Origin: Bretschneidera sinensis
Lineage: Eukaryota > Streptophyta > Magnoliopsida > Brassicales > Akaniaceae
Length of the DNA: 64,000 nt
NCBI GenBank assembly: GCA_023935145.1
Contig: CM043704.1
Coordinates: 93,669,373 to 93,733,372 of the forward strand
Direction of reading: 5' to 3'
Part shown: positions 25,932 to 38,400 of the stretch, one piece after another
Numbering within the stretch: position 1 is the stretch's first letter
Layout: every line of letters starts with the position of its first letter
Translations under genes and position numbers: made by a program
Notes under the pieces: model-generated
What the model was told of the DNA's origin: nothing
Database searches by the model: none
The model's input: only the letters and a program-made list of their open reading frames with translations

Positions 25932-26398
25932 AATCTCTAATCAAGTTTTTATTTTTTTTTATTTTATGAAAAAGGTATTAGAATAGTAGAAATTAAGTAG
26001 CTGTAAACGTTACAAGCCTTGGGAAACAAATCCCTCTAAAATCATTAAACATGTCCAGAGAAACAAAGTCTGGAGGTTTTTCAATAAGCATAAAATACCT
26101 GCACTTTGGAGGTTGGCATGCTTGGCAAGTGCATCTGCAACAGCATTTCTTTCTCTAAAGCAGTGGTGAAGGTTCAGCCCCTCCAATCTTTGGAGCAATA
26201 ATCTGCAATCAGTAATACTTACAGCAATAGGGTGTGTAACAGGGCAAGGGTTGCTAAGCAAATCCAACACCACCTGCGAATCTATGTTCACATCAAGAAT
26301 GAAACCTCTGTCCGTGGCAAGAATGAGACCCTCTTTAAGAGCACATAATTCTCCCAACTTCTTTGAAAAACCACACACTAGTAATCTCTAATCAAGTT
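25932..26398 (-). mobile_element. 5'-truncated LINE insertion with 16-bp TSD
   Basis: The insertion body is 25948-26382, flanked by identical 16-bp duplications AATCTCTAATCAAGTT at 25932-25947 and 26383-26398. The plus strand after the left TSD is T-rich (TTTATTTTTTTTTTATTTTATG), which is the poly(A) end of a minus-strand insertion. The body encodes the end of a non-LTR retrotransposon RNase H (26010-26378), with KLGELCALKEGLILA, NIDSQVVLDLL and HCFRERNAVADALAKHA. This is a classic target-primed, 5'-truncated insertion and not a gene. Confidence 0.92.
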
Positions 26399-29300
26399 AA
26401 TTTAGAGGGAAAGTCTTTTAAGTTCTAAAGCTAGAAGCCAATAGGAATGGAAATAATTTTACAGGAGACATGGAAATATTAGGCAATAAATAAAGGAGGG
26501 AGAATTGAATGATCAGGGGAAAAGGCAAGTATTAAAATTAATTAAAAACCAGAACTACCAAACAATAAGTCAAAAAGTCATGTAGAATTCATAACTCTTT
26601 GAAACGAAAGAGAATTAGATCATAAGGATTTGGAGTTTGAACCTTAAATTTATAACTCTCGGAAAATTCAGTCAACAAAGAGTCAATCACCAGGAAGTGA
26701 GTGTTCTAATTCTAGATATGTTTGCTGAGAATGCAAACCTTCAGCAACAACACCCACTTATACCCCTATGGCACACAAAATTAATGACAATTCTAACGGG
26801 AACCCATCATCGATCTCATCGATTTTCCCTTAGCAAGCTAACCAAAATGTTCCCACCATTTCTACCCTTCCATTCAGATGCAGGGAATCCCAGAGTGAGC
26901 AACAGAGATTTTTTTTATAATAAGCAACAGAATATTTTCTCCTCATTTAATTTCTCTTTCATTTGTAAGTTCTACAAGATCTTCTGAACCCTGTTCTGTT
27001 CAGAAAAATCACAAAAGGAGGAACTTATCTCATTCTCACATCATTATGTAAGACTGAATTCCCCTATGGCTTAACATGACTACAACCAAAAAAAAAAAAG
27101 ATTAGCCAATATGGGGAAAAAGCATTCTTCCAGTGCCAGAAAGTGGCAGTGTATTTCTTCTATTCTTTTGAAAGAAAATACGCATGCACGAGTTGCACAC
27201 GCACTAGCAATTTGACTCAATAGACCCTTATCCTAACCAGCTGGAAACTGCTGCTAATGCTATTCTTTCTTCTCTATTAAACGTCATGTTTTTCTATCAA
27301 AACACAGCAACTGATTCCCTCTTGGATCTTCCTATCCTTTTTTCCTTAAGTGCTGCTCTTTCTACCATCTCGACAGAGCACTCATGTCTGGTTCTGTACT
27401 TCTCTCACCACTCTTTCATCTCAAAATTTGAACTTCACTAGTACATAATGTATAATCTAGTTTCTTTTTCTGCTTCACATATTGTATCCACAAAGTATGT
27501 TTGTGTTTAGATCATAAAAAAATCTGGCAATTAGCAGAAATGGAATAACATTAAATTGCATAGTTTTCGGATTTTATCTTTAATACAGGAAGCCCCATAT
27601 CACCTCGACATAAACTTGACGTTGGAGGTTTAACTAGTCTTTGTTGATTTGCATATGATAGAAAGAAACAAAATCTATTCATTGAAGCTCAAAGAAAAAA
27701 ATTATCATCAAAGAAATGACGAGTACTATAGTGAAACTTCACTGCTAACTTTTGAAGTACAATGATTTAGCTGCACTGAAATCCTTTCAACAATTCGCAA
27801 AATCTACTTCTGACTGCTTTATTGCTTTGTTCCATAATCTTTTTATGACAATTTGAAATTCATTAAGTTAATACGAGAAACTATAAATTTTAAAACTAAA
27901 CATTTTCATCTTCAATAAGTTCATTCCCAACAAAGTAAACATCAGAAAATTCTTTTTTATTCTACAGCAGAAGTCAAGTAATACCAAAGGACTCAGCTGC
28001 ATACTTGGACAACTCATCCACATGTCAATATAAGCAAAGTTTCTCCAACAATGGCACAATTGCATTTAATTCCTTCATCTATAATCCTATGCTACACCAC
28101 GGTCAAACAGCAGCTAAATTTGGGTTAGTTGCAGTACATAATAGTTCAAACTATTGTTAATTGGCACTCATAGACATAATTTACCCATTAGCTTAAGCTT
28201 TTCCATTTATAGTACATTTGTACAAAACATAGTTAATCTGGGTGATTTTTGGAGGAAAGGAAACACTATCCTGCAATATACAGTTCTTCTTATGATTTTC
28301 TGCAACCAATTTAAAGAATAACAACTTGCCCATAAGTCACAGCATGAGACTAGGTACAAGCACATCTTTTGAGCAAAAAGAAGTCAAATTTTAAATTTAA
28401 TACAGAAATGAAACATGCAGTTGATGCACCATATATCAAAGGACAGTTAACCTGCAGCATCATACTGCTAGTATAATACTTGCTACAAGTTTTTCAACCA
28501 CAAATATAGAATGTTTTCATATCTAATTACAATATACATCATTAAGAAGCAGCACACTATGTATGTGTCGAGAACTATAAACAGAGTGATTTCAGATTTC
28601 CAATGGAAATGAGCCCTAATGAACAGTGGCTACAAGGTCATCAGTAGTCATACTTCTTTGAAGTGGTGTTCAAAATACATACTCATAACCTTTGTGCATA
28701 AATTTGAATAATAACCAACTCAAATGTTTGCCTGGTCTAATAAAAAAAATTACGGGGGAAAGAAATCCATCTCCACCAAATAAAGTTGATTATTGATTAA
28801 AAATCATTTTAGCCATTCTACTCTATCAATAGTCACAATTTCAATTAAATCATAGCCCATCATGTCTTTACCCACGACATTATATCATAGACCATCATTA
28901 TCTTCATCCCTTTTATATATAAAAATGGCTGCATCAAAACACAAAAATAGATTTCTATTGGACAGAAAATTAGGAGTAGGTCCAGAACAGCAGCTTGCTT
29001 TTTAATGAACAATAGGAAATGATCATAAGAGAGAGGTTTGTTGATATCAATACATAGAGGAAATACAATCAGGGATAACTCTTTCTACGCCAGCATTCTC
29101 TACATTTTACAACCTATTCATAATCTACAGTTTCCCTTGTTATTGGAATGTTAGCAAAGATATTCGTTGATAGGTTAGTTGCATACTACTAAAAGAAATA
29201 ACTTCATTTGAAAACGCAGGCTGCTGGTGGGGCTGTGCCCATTCTCCCTCTTCTTCCGCTTTACAACTGGAAAAAGGAACCTTAGAATTCACCCTAACTA

Positions 29301-30020
29301 TCGATGAAAAGATGAGATTTAAGAGGACCACCAGCTAGCGAATCTGAAAGATATTTTTTGGAATGTCCTACTCCTGCCTGACCTTTCAGATAAACCAATC
29401 CCCTATTTCAGGCACTTCTCTGTGTTTGGTAGGGATCTTAATTTTTTTTCATTCTATGAACAGATTTGTCTAATTATGGATGAATCCGTATTGATGCTTT
29501 ATTGCATTGCCTTTTATGAGATAACCTCATAGACCTTACGTATTAGAATCATGTATCATTGATATTTCTTTTCTTTTCTTTTGTCTCTCATCCTTCCATT
29601 TATCAGCATACTTTTCTATTTAGCTTCACAACTTATAATCAGATGGATTTTTCTTTTCTTATTCAGGCAAAAAAAATTGCAATTACTGCAATGATATGAA
29701 TAATATATCATATCTTGACAGCTTTCACTTCATTGAAAAATAACTATCAATTCAATACCCAATAGATAGTAAGTACATACTGGAACCCAATATATAACAT
29801 GTTGCAACTTGATGGTAATTAAAGATGCCGCATTCAGTACATCTTTAAAAAATCAATTGGTACCCCAATGCACTTAATAATCATTATTAAAAAATTAAAA
29901 ATTACCTATCTAAAAAATGTTGAACAGGACATGGATCAGCTTCCTGCTTGCAAAATTCGCAATAAGCAATCTCTTTGTTAGACTGCAGTTGTGTGCCAAA
30001 CCACTGGGATCCCTATCATA
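26399..30020. other. Long gene-free stretch downstream of the ALP1-like gene
   Basis: I find no frame with recognisable content, no transposon ends and no RNA gene. Part next to 30020 should be the 3' UTR of the ALP1-like gene. Confidence 0.4.
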
Positions 30021-31325
30021 TTACTCCCTTGCTCTTGTAGCCAATGCATTTCGGATAACAGAAGCCTTTTTCACAATTGAACTCTCCTCCAAACTTGAAT
30101 CCCCATAGTACTGAGAATACTGATCATGCAATGAGTAATCTCCCAAATCTTCACACAATGCAGAAGCATCCCCCCTCATCAACAAAACATTATGCAAAAT
30201 CGAGCACGCCCCAATAAAAGCAACCGCAGTCTTAAACTTCTCTCTTATTGGTTTGTTCAAGACACCCCAATTCTTCAAACTAGCAATGGTTTTCAATGCA
30301 GGAAGACACATTAAACTATGCTCTGCATTGAATTTCTCTTCACATGAACCAGCCACAACATCAACAAAAGGAACCATTAGCCAAGGAAGCAAGGGGTACC
30401 CTCCATCTCCGATCAAGTACTGACTTACTGCAACCCCATTATCATCAACTGGACTTGAATTCAATAGCTTCCCCTCTTCAATATCTTTATACAAAGTTGA
30501 TGATTTAAGGACCCTTGAATCACCATTATCACCTCGAAAACCAGCCACAATGCTCAAAATCCGCGATGATGAATCAACCACAATCTGGACTGCAATGCTT
30601 TCCTCCTCGTACTTTAAGTTGGATACTTCAGAATCATTTTTAACAATCCTGAACCTAGTACAATCAATAACACCACAGCAATTTGGCCACCCAGTTAGTT
30701 CTTGAAAAGATTTTGACAATGATTTGAGCTCATCTGGGCTAGGAAAAGCGACCCAAAACCGAAAATTGGTGCAAAGAACGCGACACAGTTGCTTGGCACA
30801 AAATCGAGTCACTGACTCGGTTACCCCGAATCGGGTAGCGATCTCAGAGTAGTTTGACCCGGTGGCTAGCCGATACAGGCCGATACCGAGTCGGAGCTCA
30901 GCAGATAGATTGAGAGGTAAACCGACGGGGTCACGGCACTCTAACAACGGCTCGAGCAAGCCCAAGAGCCATTCAAATGTTGTAGATGTCATCTTGAAGA
31001 AGGTTTTGAACGAGTCAGTGTTCTGAGTCAGGCCGAGTTCCACTCGGTGGTTGCGGACTCGAGTTCCGAGTTCGGGGTCTCCGTCTTCGTGGGTCGGTTC
31101 AGGTAAATGGGTTCTCTTCCGTTTCCTCGAAAGGGAGAGGAGAGCGGTGGAAGTGGCAATTTCTTGGGAGGAGAGGAACTGTTGTATGAGAGAGAAAAGG
31201 TTTCCATGGGAATTGGAACTGGGATCCGGGGAGAGAGAGTGAGGAATTGAAGAGGAAGAGAGGAGTTGGAGAAGGAGTTGGGAGACAAGGGAAGTGAGCA
31301 AAGCTACCAATTTCCGGCAATCCAT
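30021..31325 (-). CDS. Domesticated PIF/Harbinger transposase (ALP1/HARBI1-like)
   Basis: An intronless 434-residue protein of the plant family derived from PIF/Harbinger transposases. Arabidopsis ALP1 is a Polycomb-associated member. An N-terminal low-complexity region carries a basic stretch SRKRKRTH (about 66-73). A helix-turn-helix-like segment covers about 140-180 (LRLGIGLYRLATGSNYSEIA, FGVTESVTR). The DDE superfamily endonuclease fold follows, with GVIDCTRF (D221) and GDGGYPLLPW (D307). The third acidic position, expected in the pattern FN..HS..R..VE..F..LK, is not acidic: here FNAEHSLMCLPALKTIASLK puts Leu at about 344 and Cys where the Arg should be. It is therefore very probably catalytically dead and kept for binding or scaffolding. 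No terminal inverted repeats flank it. The start ATG and promoter are duplicated downstream. Confidence 0.92.
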   Translation of the reverse strand: MDCRKLVALLTSLVSQLLLQLLSSSSIPHSLSPDPSSNSHGNLFSLIQQFLSSQEIATSTALLSLSRKRKRTHLPEPTHEDGDPELGTRVRNHRVELGLTQNTDSFKTFFKMTSTTFEWLLGLLEPLLECRDPVGLPLNLSAELRLGIGLYRLATGSNYSEIATRFGVTESVTRFCAKQLCRVLCTNFRFWVAFPSPDELKSLSKSFQELTGWPNCCGVIDCTRFRIVKNDSEVSNLKYEEESIAVQIVVDSSSRILSIVAGFRGDNGDSRVLKSSTLYKDIEEGKLLNSSPVDDNGVAVSQYLIGDGGYPLLPWLMVPFVDVVAGSCEEKFNAEHSLMCLPALKTIASLKNWGVLNKPIREKFKTAVAFIGACSILHNVLLMRGDASALCEDLGDYSLHDQYSQYYGDSSLEESSIVKKASVIRNALATRARE

Positions 31326-34300
31326 TTTCCCTTAACCTTTTTGTCCTGGGATTTGGGTTTTTCTTGGGAGTCGTGTTGTGTCAGTGCGTCGTTGGTGAAT
31401 CTGTGATGACCAAATACATCGACAACACCTGGCTGATGTGTGGGCTTTTTTTTGGAAGGTTCTAAGGTTCTTTTGGGGCACGTGACTGACGTGAGTGAAT
31501 TTGCATACTTGGAAAAAGGGGAAATTTCATGCTAAATGTGTGCTGCATAGAAAGTACTAACAAGAGACTGAGAAAAATTAATATTAAAATAAAAAAGTGA
31601 CTTTCAAATAATATTTGTAACAGAGTGTGTAAATCTTATCAATTCATATAACACATTTAAAATATTATTTTTTCTCTAAACAAAAGGCATTCACATGCTT
31701 TAATATCGGTTTAAAGTATTACTTAAATCATGTTATTATCAAAAATATCATTATCCAAGTTTTATACAATTAATAATGAAATAAATTCATGTACTTTTTT
31801 TTATTATGATCTCATCCTTTTCTATTTTTTTAAAGTTATAGCATTCAAATAAAGAATTTTACATAAACAGAGTCTTTATAAACCAAATGCATCAACATTG
31901 TCCATTATTAAAAAATGAGAGAATCTTTTTCGTTTTCCACTTGGCCCATGAAAATCAGATCAAAGCAAAAATTTCTCCATCCAAACAATGGGAGTTACCC
32001 AACTATTTTTACTATACTTTCCATTTCATTATAACTCACAAACGCATTGAGGATTTTTAGCTTAAAAACAGAGTTGATCATTGGTCCACTCATCCCACTT
32101 GGCCTGGCTCATAATTTTTGCAAGCTTGAACGAGAAAAGTTGATCATGGTCGGATTTGAACAAAAATTTATGCTCGATTTTAAAATCAGGTCGCGCTGGG
32201 ACATTTTAAAAGTAAAGGCAGGTAGGCCCGTAAATATATTATGTATATATTTAATATAATTACTATTGTCCCTTCATCTAATTTAATATGATTCCTCTAT
32301 GTTATTAGAGGGTTACTACTACTGTATTTGTTTATGATGAGAACATGACAACATTTTTTTCCTTTCTGTTTACGTGTTTATTCATTCCGTTGTCAAGTGG
32401 TACAGAATAAAAATTGGATTCATCTAATTTATTGTTATCTCACCACTGTTTTTCCAAAAGAAAAAAATGAGACAGTATTTGTTTTATTACAATTGTCTTT
32501 TTCACAAAAATATTGTTTTTTTGGGTAAATTAAGAGTAGGGAAAAAAAAAACCTCAAGCTTAACGGACAACTTGTATTATCGTACTACACTTTTAGTATC
32601 ATAGGATTGTGACACTTGGCAAGATGTTAGACATAGATGTAAGGGAGCTCTCCTTATATAAATAGACCTCCCCCTCACTTGTAAATCATTCATTCATTCA
32701 AGCAATAGCAAGCTCTCTAGCTTTGTCTCATATTCTCTCTCTTGTGTTGGCTATTTTCTTTTAGTGGGTCTAGCTTTAAGGGCGGTTCTCTTGAGTAGCT
32801 AAGAGGAAGGCTGACTTAGGCATTCCAAGGAGGTGTTTTCGAGCTTAAAACCGCACAGTTAGCGACTTAGGCTTGCAGCCCGTGACAAATGGTATCAGAG
32901 CCAAAGTTCAACGAGACTTTTGAGAAGAGATAGAAACCGTTTCTAATGCTAGCAACCTAGCTCATGATGGTCATGAGACCCGAGGGAGGGCAGCCAAGAA
33001 GGCTAGTTCAAAGGATATGATGTCAAGCATGGATGCTCGCTTGGCGAAGGTGGAGTTAGTCGTGGGGGAAATACGGGAAATATTCGAGGATACCGATGGT
33101 AGCATCGAGGAGCTAAACTCCATGAGGGAGGATCTCCAAGGAGCGATGCAAGGTGCCCTCAACGAGGCTATAGATGTGCTCACACAAAAGAACAACACCC
33201 TTGAGGCCGTGGTGGTATCTGTGCGGAAAGAGATGGAAGAGCTCAAACGTGACCTCTTAGCTTGCAAAGCAGCCGTCAGAGGTGGCATGCTTGCTATGAC
33301 ACCCAATCATAGGGTGGATGTGCCGAAGCCAAAGAAGTTTAAAGGCATCCGAGCGGCAAAGGATGTGGACAACTTTCTTTGGGGGATAGAGCAATATTTT
33401 TGAGGGATGAACATCATGGAGGACGTAACCAAGGTAAACATAGCCTCTATATATCTTGTTGATATTGCTTTATTGTGGTGGCGACGTAGGTGTGCAGGTG
33501 CTGCCATTGTTACGTGGGAAGAATTCTAGAAGGAATTCCACCAACAATTCTATCCGGAGTATCCAGAAGATGAGGCACGAGCCACACTGCGAAGGCTCAC
33601 CCAACGTGGGGAAGTACGGGAGTATGTGCGAGAGTTTTCGAAACTTATGCTCCAAATTTCTGATCTTGGAGAGATGGAGGCTCTCTTCTCCTTCATGGAT
33701 GGCCTCAAACCATGGGCCAAGCAAGAGTTGCAAAGAAGGGGTGTCCAAAACTTCACCCGAGCCATGTCCGTGGCAGAATCTTTGGTGGAGTTCAAGAAAC
33801 AAGAGAAATTTGACTACTCTAAGAACCAGGGCAACGATGGGGGAGACAAGGACAAGTATCAGAAGGGTGGTCCGGGAAAACCACTCATTCACAAGTGGAA
33901 GTCCGCCAAAGAAGAGGACAAAAAGAAGAAGCCATTAGCATGCTTCTTGTGTGAAGGTCCTCATCGGGTGCAGGATTGCCCGAAACGAACCAAGCTCTTT
34001 GCTATTGCCAGGGAATAGGGGGAGACTGAGAGAGATACCCTCAAGCTTGGCTCCATCATGCTTAGCTCGATCAAAGCCAAAAGGTTTGGCAAGCAGAAGA
34101 GGCTCATGTTTACAGACATCATGGTGGCTGGCACCAAGGTTAGTGCTCTTGTAGACACTGGAGCTTCCGATCTCTTTATGTCTGAGAAAATATCCAAGAG
34201 ATTACACCTCAAGGTGGAGAAAGGCAACGAGTGGATCAAGACAGTAAATTCCAAAGAAGTCCTAACAATGAGTGTAGCATAAGGAGTGGAGCTACTACTA

Positions 34301-34847
34301 GGAGACTGGAAAGGTAAGGAAACTCTTGAGGTAATCCCCCTTGATGATTATGACTTTGTAATTGGGTTAAATTTCCTTGATTAGATTAATGCCTTGCTTG
34401 TGCCATTTGCCAACAGTTTGTGCATCCTTGATTATCGATGCCAATGTCTAGTGCCGATAAGACGAGACTCTAGCCAAGCTAACCGAGTTTTATCGGTAAT
34501 CCAACTAGCCAAGGGGGTGAGGAGGGAGGAAGTCACATACTTGGCCACCTTGAAATTGGAGGAGGTCCTAGAGTCCAAGGAAGAGACTCCTCTTGAGCTG
34601 TTAGAGTCATTTGTTGATATGATGCCCTCGGAGTTACCTAAGAAACTCCCACCTAAGAAAAAGATGGATCATAAGATCGAGTTGGTATCTACTACCCAAC
34701 CACCAGCCAAGGCTCCATATCGAATGTCGCCTCCCGAGCTTGAGGAATTGAGTAGACAACTTAAGGAGTTGGTTGATGTGAGATTCGTGCAACCTTCTAA
34801 AGCACCCTACGGTGCACCAGTTTTGTTCCAACGAAAGCACGATGGTT
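31307..34847. repeat. Large direct duplication, copy 1 (3541 bp)
   Basis: This is identical, as far as I compared, to 35426-38966 (constant offset 4119). It contains the first 19 bases of the ALP1-like coding sequence, its whole upstream region, and the 5' half of a Ty3/gypsy element up to the start of reverse transcriptase. Its right end breaks inside RT at GATGGTT. Confidence 0.95.
32570..34847 (+). mobile_element. Ty3/gypsy element, duplicated 5' half (copy 1)
   Basis: It consists of a 5'-truncated LTR remnant (32570-32887, TATA-like TATATAAATA at 32655), a primer binding site TGGTATCAGAGC at 32890-32901, gag (33017-34018, interrupted by stops, zinc knuckle CFLCEGPHRVQDC) and protease (VDTGAS near 34150). 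It breaks off at the start of RT where the duplication ends, and shares its stop codons with copy 2. Confidence 0.9.
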
Positions 34848-35425
34848 GAAAATCTTTTGAACTTATAATCAAATTAAAAATATACAGATCATCACGATAC
34901 CCATTATTATTTACACGATTCTCTATGTAAGAATTTTGAGTTTTATTTCCTTCTATACCAATGTACTAAAGAGAAAAAAAGATCTTAAAACGGTTTTTGT
35001 TCTTGAGAGATTAAAGAAAGCTTAGCAAAGATTTGAAACTAATGAATGAGACAGTTGAGAGACTTAAAAAGGTCTGATGCAACAATAAGGTCCCCCACAC
35101 CAATCGACAGAAAAGGACTAATATATACAATGTTCGACATGCTGCACTTTCACATTTTCTTTGCTATTAATGACGGGTATATTGCAAGTAGGTAGAACTA
35201 AACCAGTGGTGGTCCATGTATTTACTTTCTCTTCATGCATGGAGTAGCCAGTTGGGTTTATGATTTCATTATAATCCTTGTTCAGCTGATATTTTTTCAT
35301 TCACTAGCTACCACATGCAGCTTTCATGTAAAGGGGAAATTTACTTTTTTTTACTTTGTGGTTTAAGTGGGTTTACGAGTTAACTTTGTGGTTTTAGATG
35401 TTCCTCTTAAGGTTTCTTCGTTACT
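34848..35425. other. Filler DNA between duplication copies
   Basis: 578 bp with no match elsewhere in the window. On the minus strand it has a 60-codon open frame (35118-35300), then a CT/AAG-rich stretch that resembles a plant 5' leader. I do not recognise it. Its junctions with the two copies show at most 1-2 bases of shared sequence. Confidence 0.6.
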
Positions 35426-35444
35426 CCAATTTCCGGCAATCCAT
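35421..35444 (-). pseudogene. Truncated duplicate of the ALP1-like gene start
   Basis: The second copy of the gene's 5' end keeps the ATG and five further codons (MDCRKL), runs one codon into the filler and meets TAA at 35421-35423. The full upstream region (35445-36688) is present, so it could still drive transcription leftward into the filler. Confidence 0.85.
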
Positions 35445-38400
35445 TTTCCCTTAACCTTTTTGTCCTGGGATTTGGGTTTTTCTTGGGAGTCGTGTTGTGT
35501 CAGTGCGTCGTTGGTGAATCTGTGATGACCAAATACATCGACAACACCTGGCTGATGTGTGGGCTTTTTTTTGGAAGGTTCTAAGGTTCTTTTGGGGCAC
35601 GTGACTGACGTGAGTGAATTTGCATACTTGGAAAAAGGGGAAATTTCATGCTAAATGTGTGCTGCATAGAAAGTACTAACAAGAGACTGAGAAAAATTAA
35701 TATTAAAATAAAAAAGTGACTTTCAAATAATATTTGTAACAGAGTGTGTAAATCTTATCAATTCATATAACACATTTAAAATATTATTTTTTCTCTAAAC
35801 AAAAGGCATTCACATGCTTTAATATCGGTTTAAAGTATTACTTAAATCATGTTATTATCAAAAATATCATTATCCAAGTTTTATACAATTAATAATGAAA
35901 TAAATTCATGTACTTTTTTTTATTATGATCTCATCCTTTTCTATTTTTTTAAAGTTATAGCATTCAAATAAAGAATTTTACATAAACAGAGTCTTTATAA
36001 ACCAAATGCATCAACATTGTCCATTATTAAAAAATGAGAGAATCTTTTTCGTTTTCCACTTGGCCCATGAAAATCAGATCAAAGCAAAAATTTCTCCATC
36101 CAAACAATGGGAGTTACCCAACTATTTTTACTATACTTTCCATTTCATTATAACTCACAAACGCATTGAGGATTTTTAGCTTAAAAACAGAGTTGATCAT
36201 TGGTCCACTCATCCCACTTGGCCTGGCTCATAATTTTTGCAAGCTTGAACGAGAAAAGTTGATCATGGTCGGATTTGAACAAAAATTTATGCTCGATTTT
36301 AAAATCAGGTCGCGCTGGGACATTTTAAAAGTAAAGGCAGGTAGGCCCGTAAATATATTATGTATATATTTAATATAATTACTATTGTCCCTTCATCTAA
36401 TTTAATATGATTCCTCTATGTTATTAGAGGGTTACTACTACTGTATTTGTTTATGATGAGAACATGACAACATTTTTTTCCTTTCTGTTTACGTGTTTAT
36501 TCATTCCGTTGTCAAGTGGTACAGAATAAAAATTGGATTCATCTAATTTATTGTTATCTCACCACTGTTTTTCCAAAAGAAAAAAATGAGACAGTATTTG
36601 TTTTATTACAATTGTCTTTTTCACAAAAATATTGTTTTTTTGGGTAAATTAAGAGTAGGGAAAAAAAAAACCTCAAGCTTAACGGACAACTTGTATTATC
36701 GTACTACACTTTTAGTATCATAGGATTGTGACACTTGGCAAGATGTTAGACATAGATGTAAGGGAGCTCTCCTTATATAAATAGACCTCCCCCTCACTTG
36801 TAAATCATTCATTCATTCAAGCAATAGCAAGCTCTCTAGCTTTGTCTCATATTCTCTCTCTTGTGTTGGCTATTTTCTTTTAGTGGGTCTAGCTTTAAGG
36901 GCGGTTCTCTTGAGTAGCTAAGAGGAAGGCTGACTTAGGCATTCCAAGGAGGTGTTTTCGAGCTTAAAACCGCACAGTTAGCGACTTAGGCTTGCAGCCC
37001 GTGACAAATGGTATCAGAGCCAAAGTTCAACGAGACTTTTGAGAAGAGATAGAAACCGTTTCTAATGCTAGCAACCTAGCTCATGATGGTCATGAGACCC
37101 GAGGGAGGGCAGCCAAGAAGGCTAGTTCAAAGGATATGATGTCAAGCATGGATGCTCGCTTGGCGAAGGTGGAGTTAGTCGTGGGGGAAATACGGGAAAT
37201 ATTCGAGGATACCGATGGTAGCATCGAGGAGCTAAACTCCATGAGGGAGGATCTCCAAGGAGCGATGCAAGGTGCCCTCAACGAGGCTATAGATGTGCTC
37301 ACACAAAAGAACAACACCCTTGAGGCCGTGGTGGTATCTGTGCGGAAAGAGATGGAAGAGCTCAAACGTGACCTCTTAGCTTGCAAAGCAGCCGTCAGAG
37401 GTGGCATGCTTGCTATGACACCCAATCATAGGGTGGATGTGCCGAAGCCAAAGAAGTTTAAAGGCATCCGAGCGGCAAAGGATGTGGACAACTTTCTTTG
37501 GGGGATAGAGCAATATTTTTGAGGGATGAACATCATGGAGGACGTAACCAAGGTAAACATAGCCTCTATATATCTTGTTGATATTGCTTTATTGTGGTGG
37601 CGACGTAGGTGTGCAGGTGCTGCCATTGTTACGTGGGAAGAATTCTAGAAGGAATTCCACCAACAATTCTATCCGGAGTATCCAGAAGATGAGGCACGAG
37701 CCACACTGCGAAGGCTCACCCAACGTGGGGAAGTACGGGAGTATGTGCGAGAGTTTTCGAAACTTATGCTCCAAATTTCTGATCTTGGAGAGATGGAGGC
37801 TCTCTTCTCCTTCATGGATGGCCTCAAACCATGGGCCAAGCAAGAGTTGCAAAGAAGGGGTGTCCAAAACTTCACCCGAGCCATGTCCGTGGCAGAATCT
37901 TTGGTGGAGTTCAAGAAACAAGAGAAATTTGACTACTCTAAGAACCAGGGCAACGATGGGGGAGACAAGGACAAGTATCAGAAGGGTGGTCCGGGAAAAC
38001 CACTCATTCACAAGTGGAAGTCCGCCAAAGAAGAGGACAAAAAGAAGAAGCCATTAGCATGCTTCTTGTGTGAAGGTCCTCATCGGGTGCAGGATTGCCC
38101 GAAACGAACCAAGCTCTTTGCTATTGCCAGGGAATAGGGGGAGACTGAGAGAGATACCCTCAAGCTTGGCTCCATCATGCTTAGCTCGATCAAAGCCAAA
38201 AGGTTTGGCAAGCAGAAGAGGCTCATGTTTACAGACATCATGGTGGCTGGCACCAAGGTTAGTGCTCTTGTAGACACTGGAGCTTCCGATCTCTTTATGT
38301 CTGAGAAAATATCCAAGAGATTACACCTCAAGGTGGAGAAAGGCAACGAGTGGATCAAGACAGTAAATTCCAAAGAAGTCCTAACAATGAGTGTAGCATA

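Noticed and set aside
31099..31320. Alternative frames over the start of the ALP1-like gene
   Set aside because: Shadows of its Ser/Leu-rich N-terminus; the 434-residue frame explains the region.
33470..33892. 140-codon minus-strand frame (and its copy at 37589-38011)
   Set aside because: It is antisense to gypsy gag, a shadow of the older coding strand.
35118..35300. 60-codon minus-strand frame in the filler
   Set aside because: Too short to call without a match; recorded only as part of the filler description.
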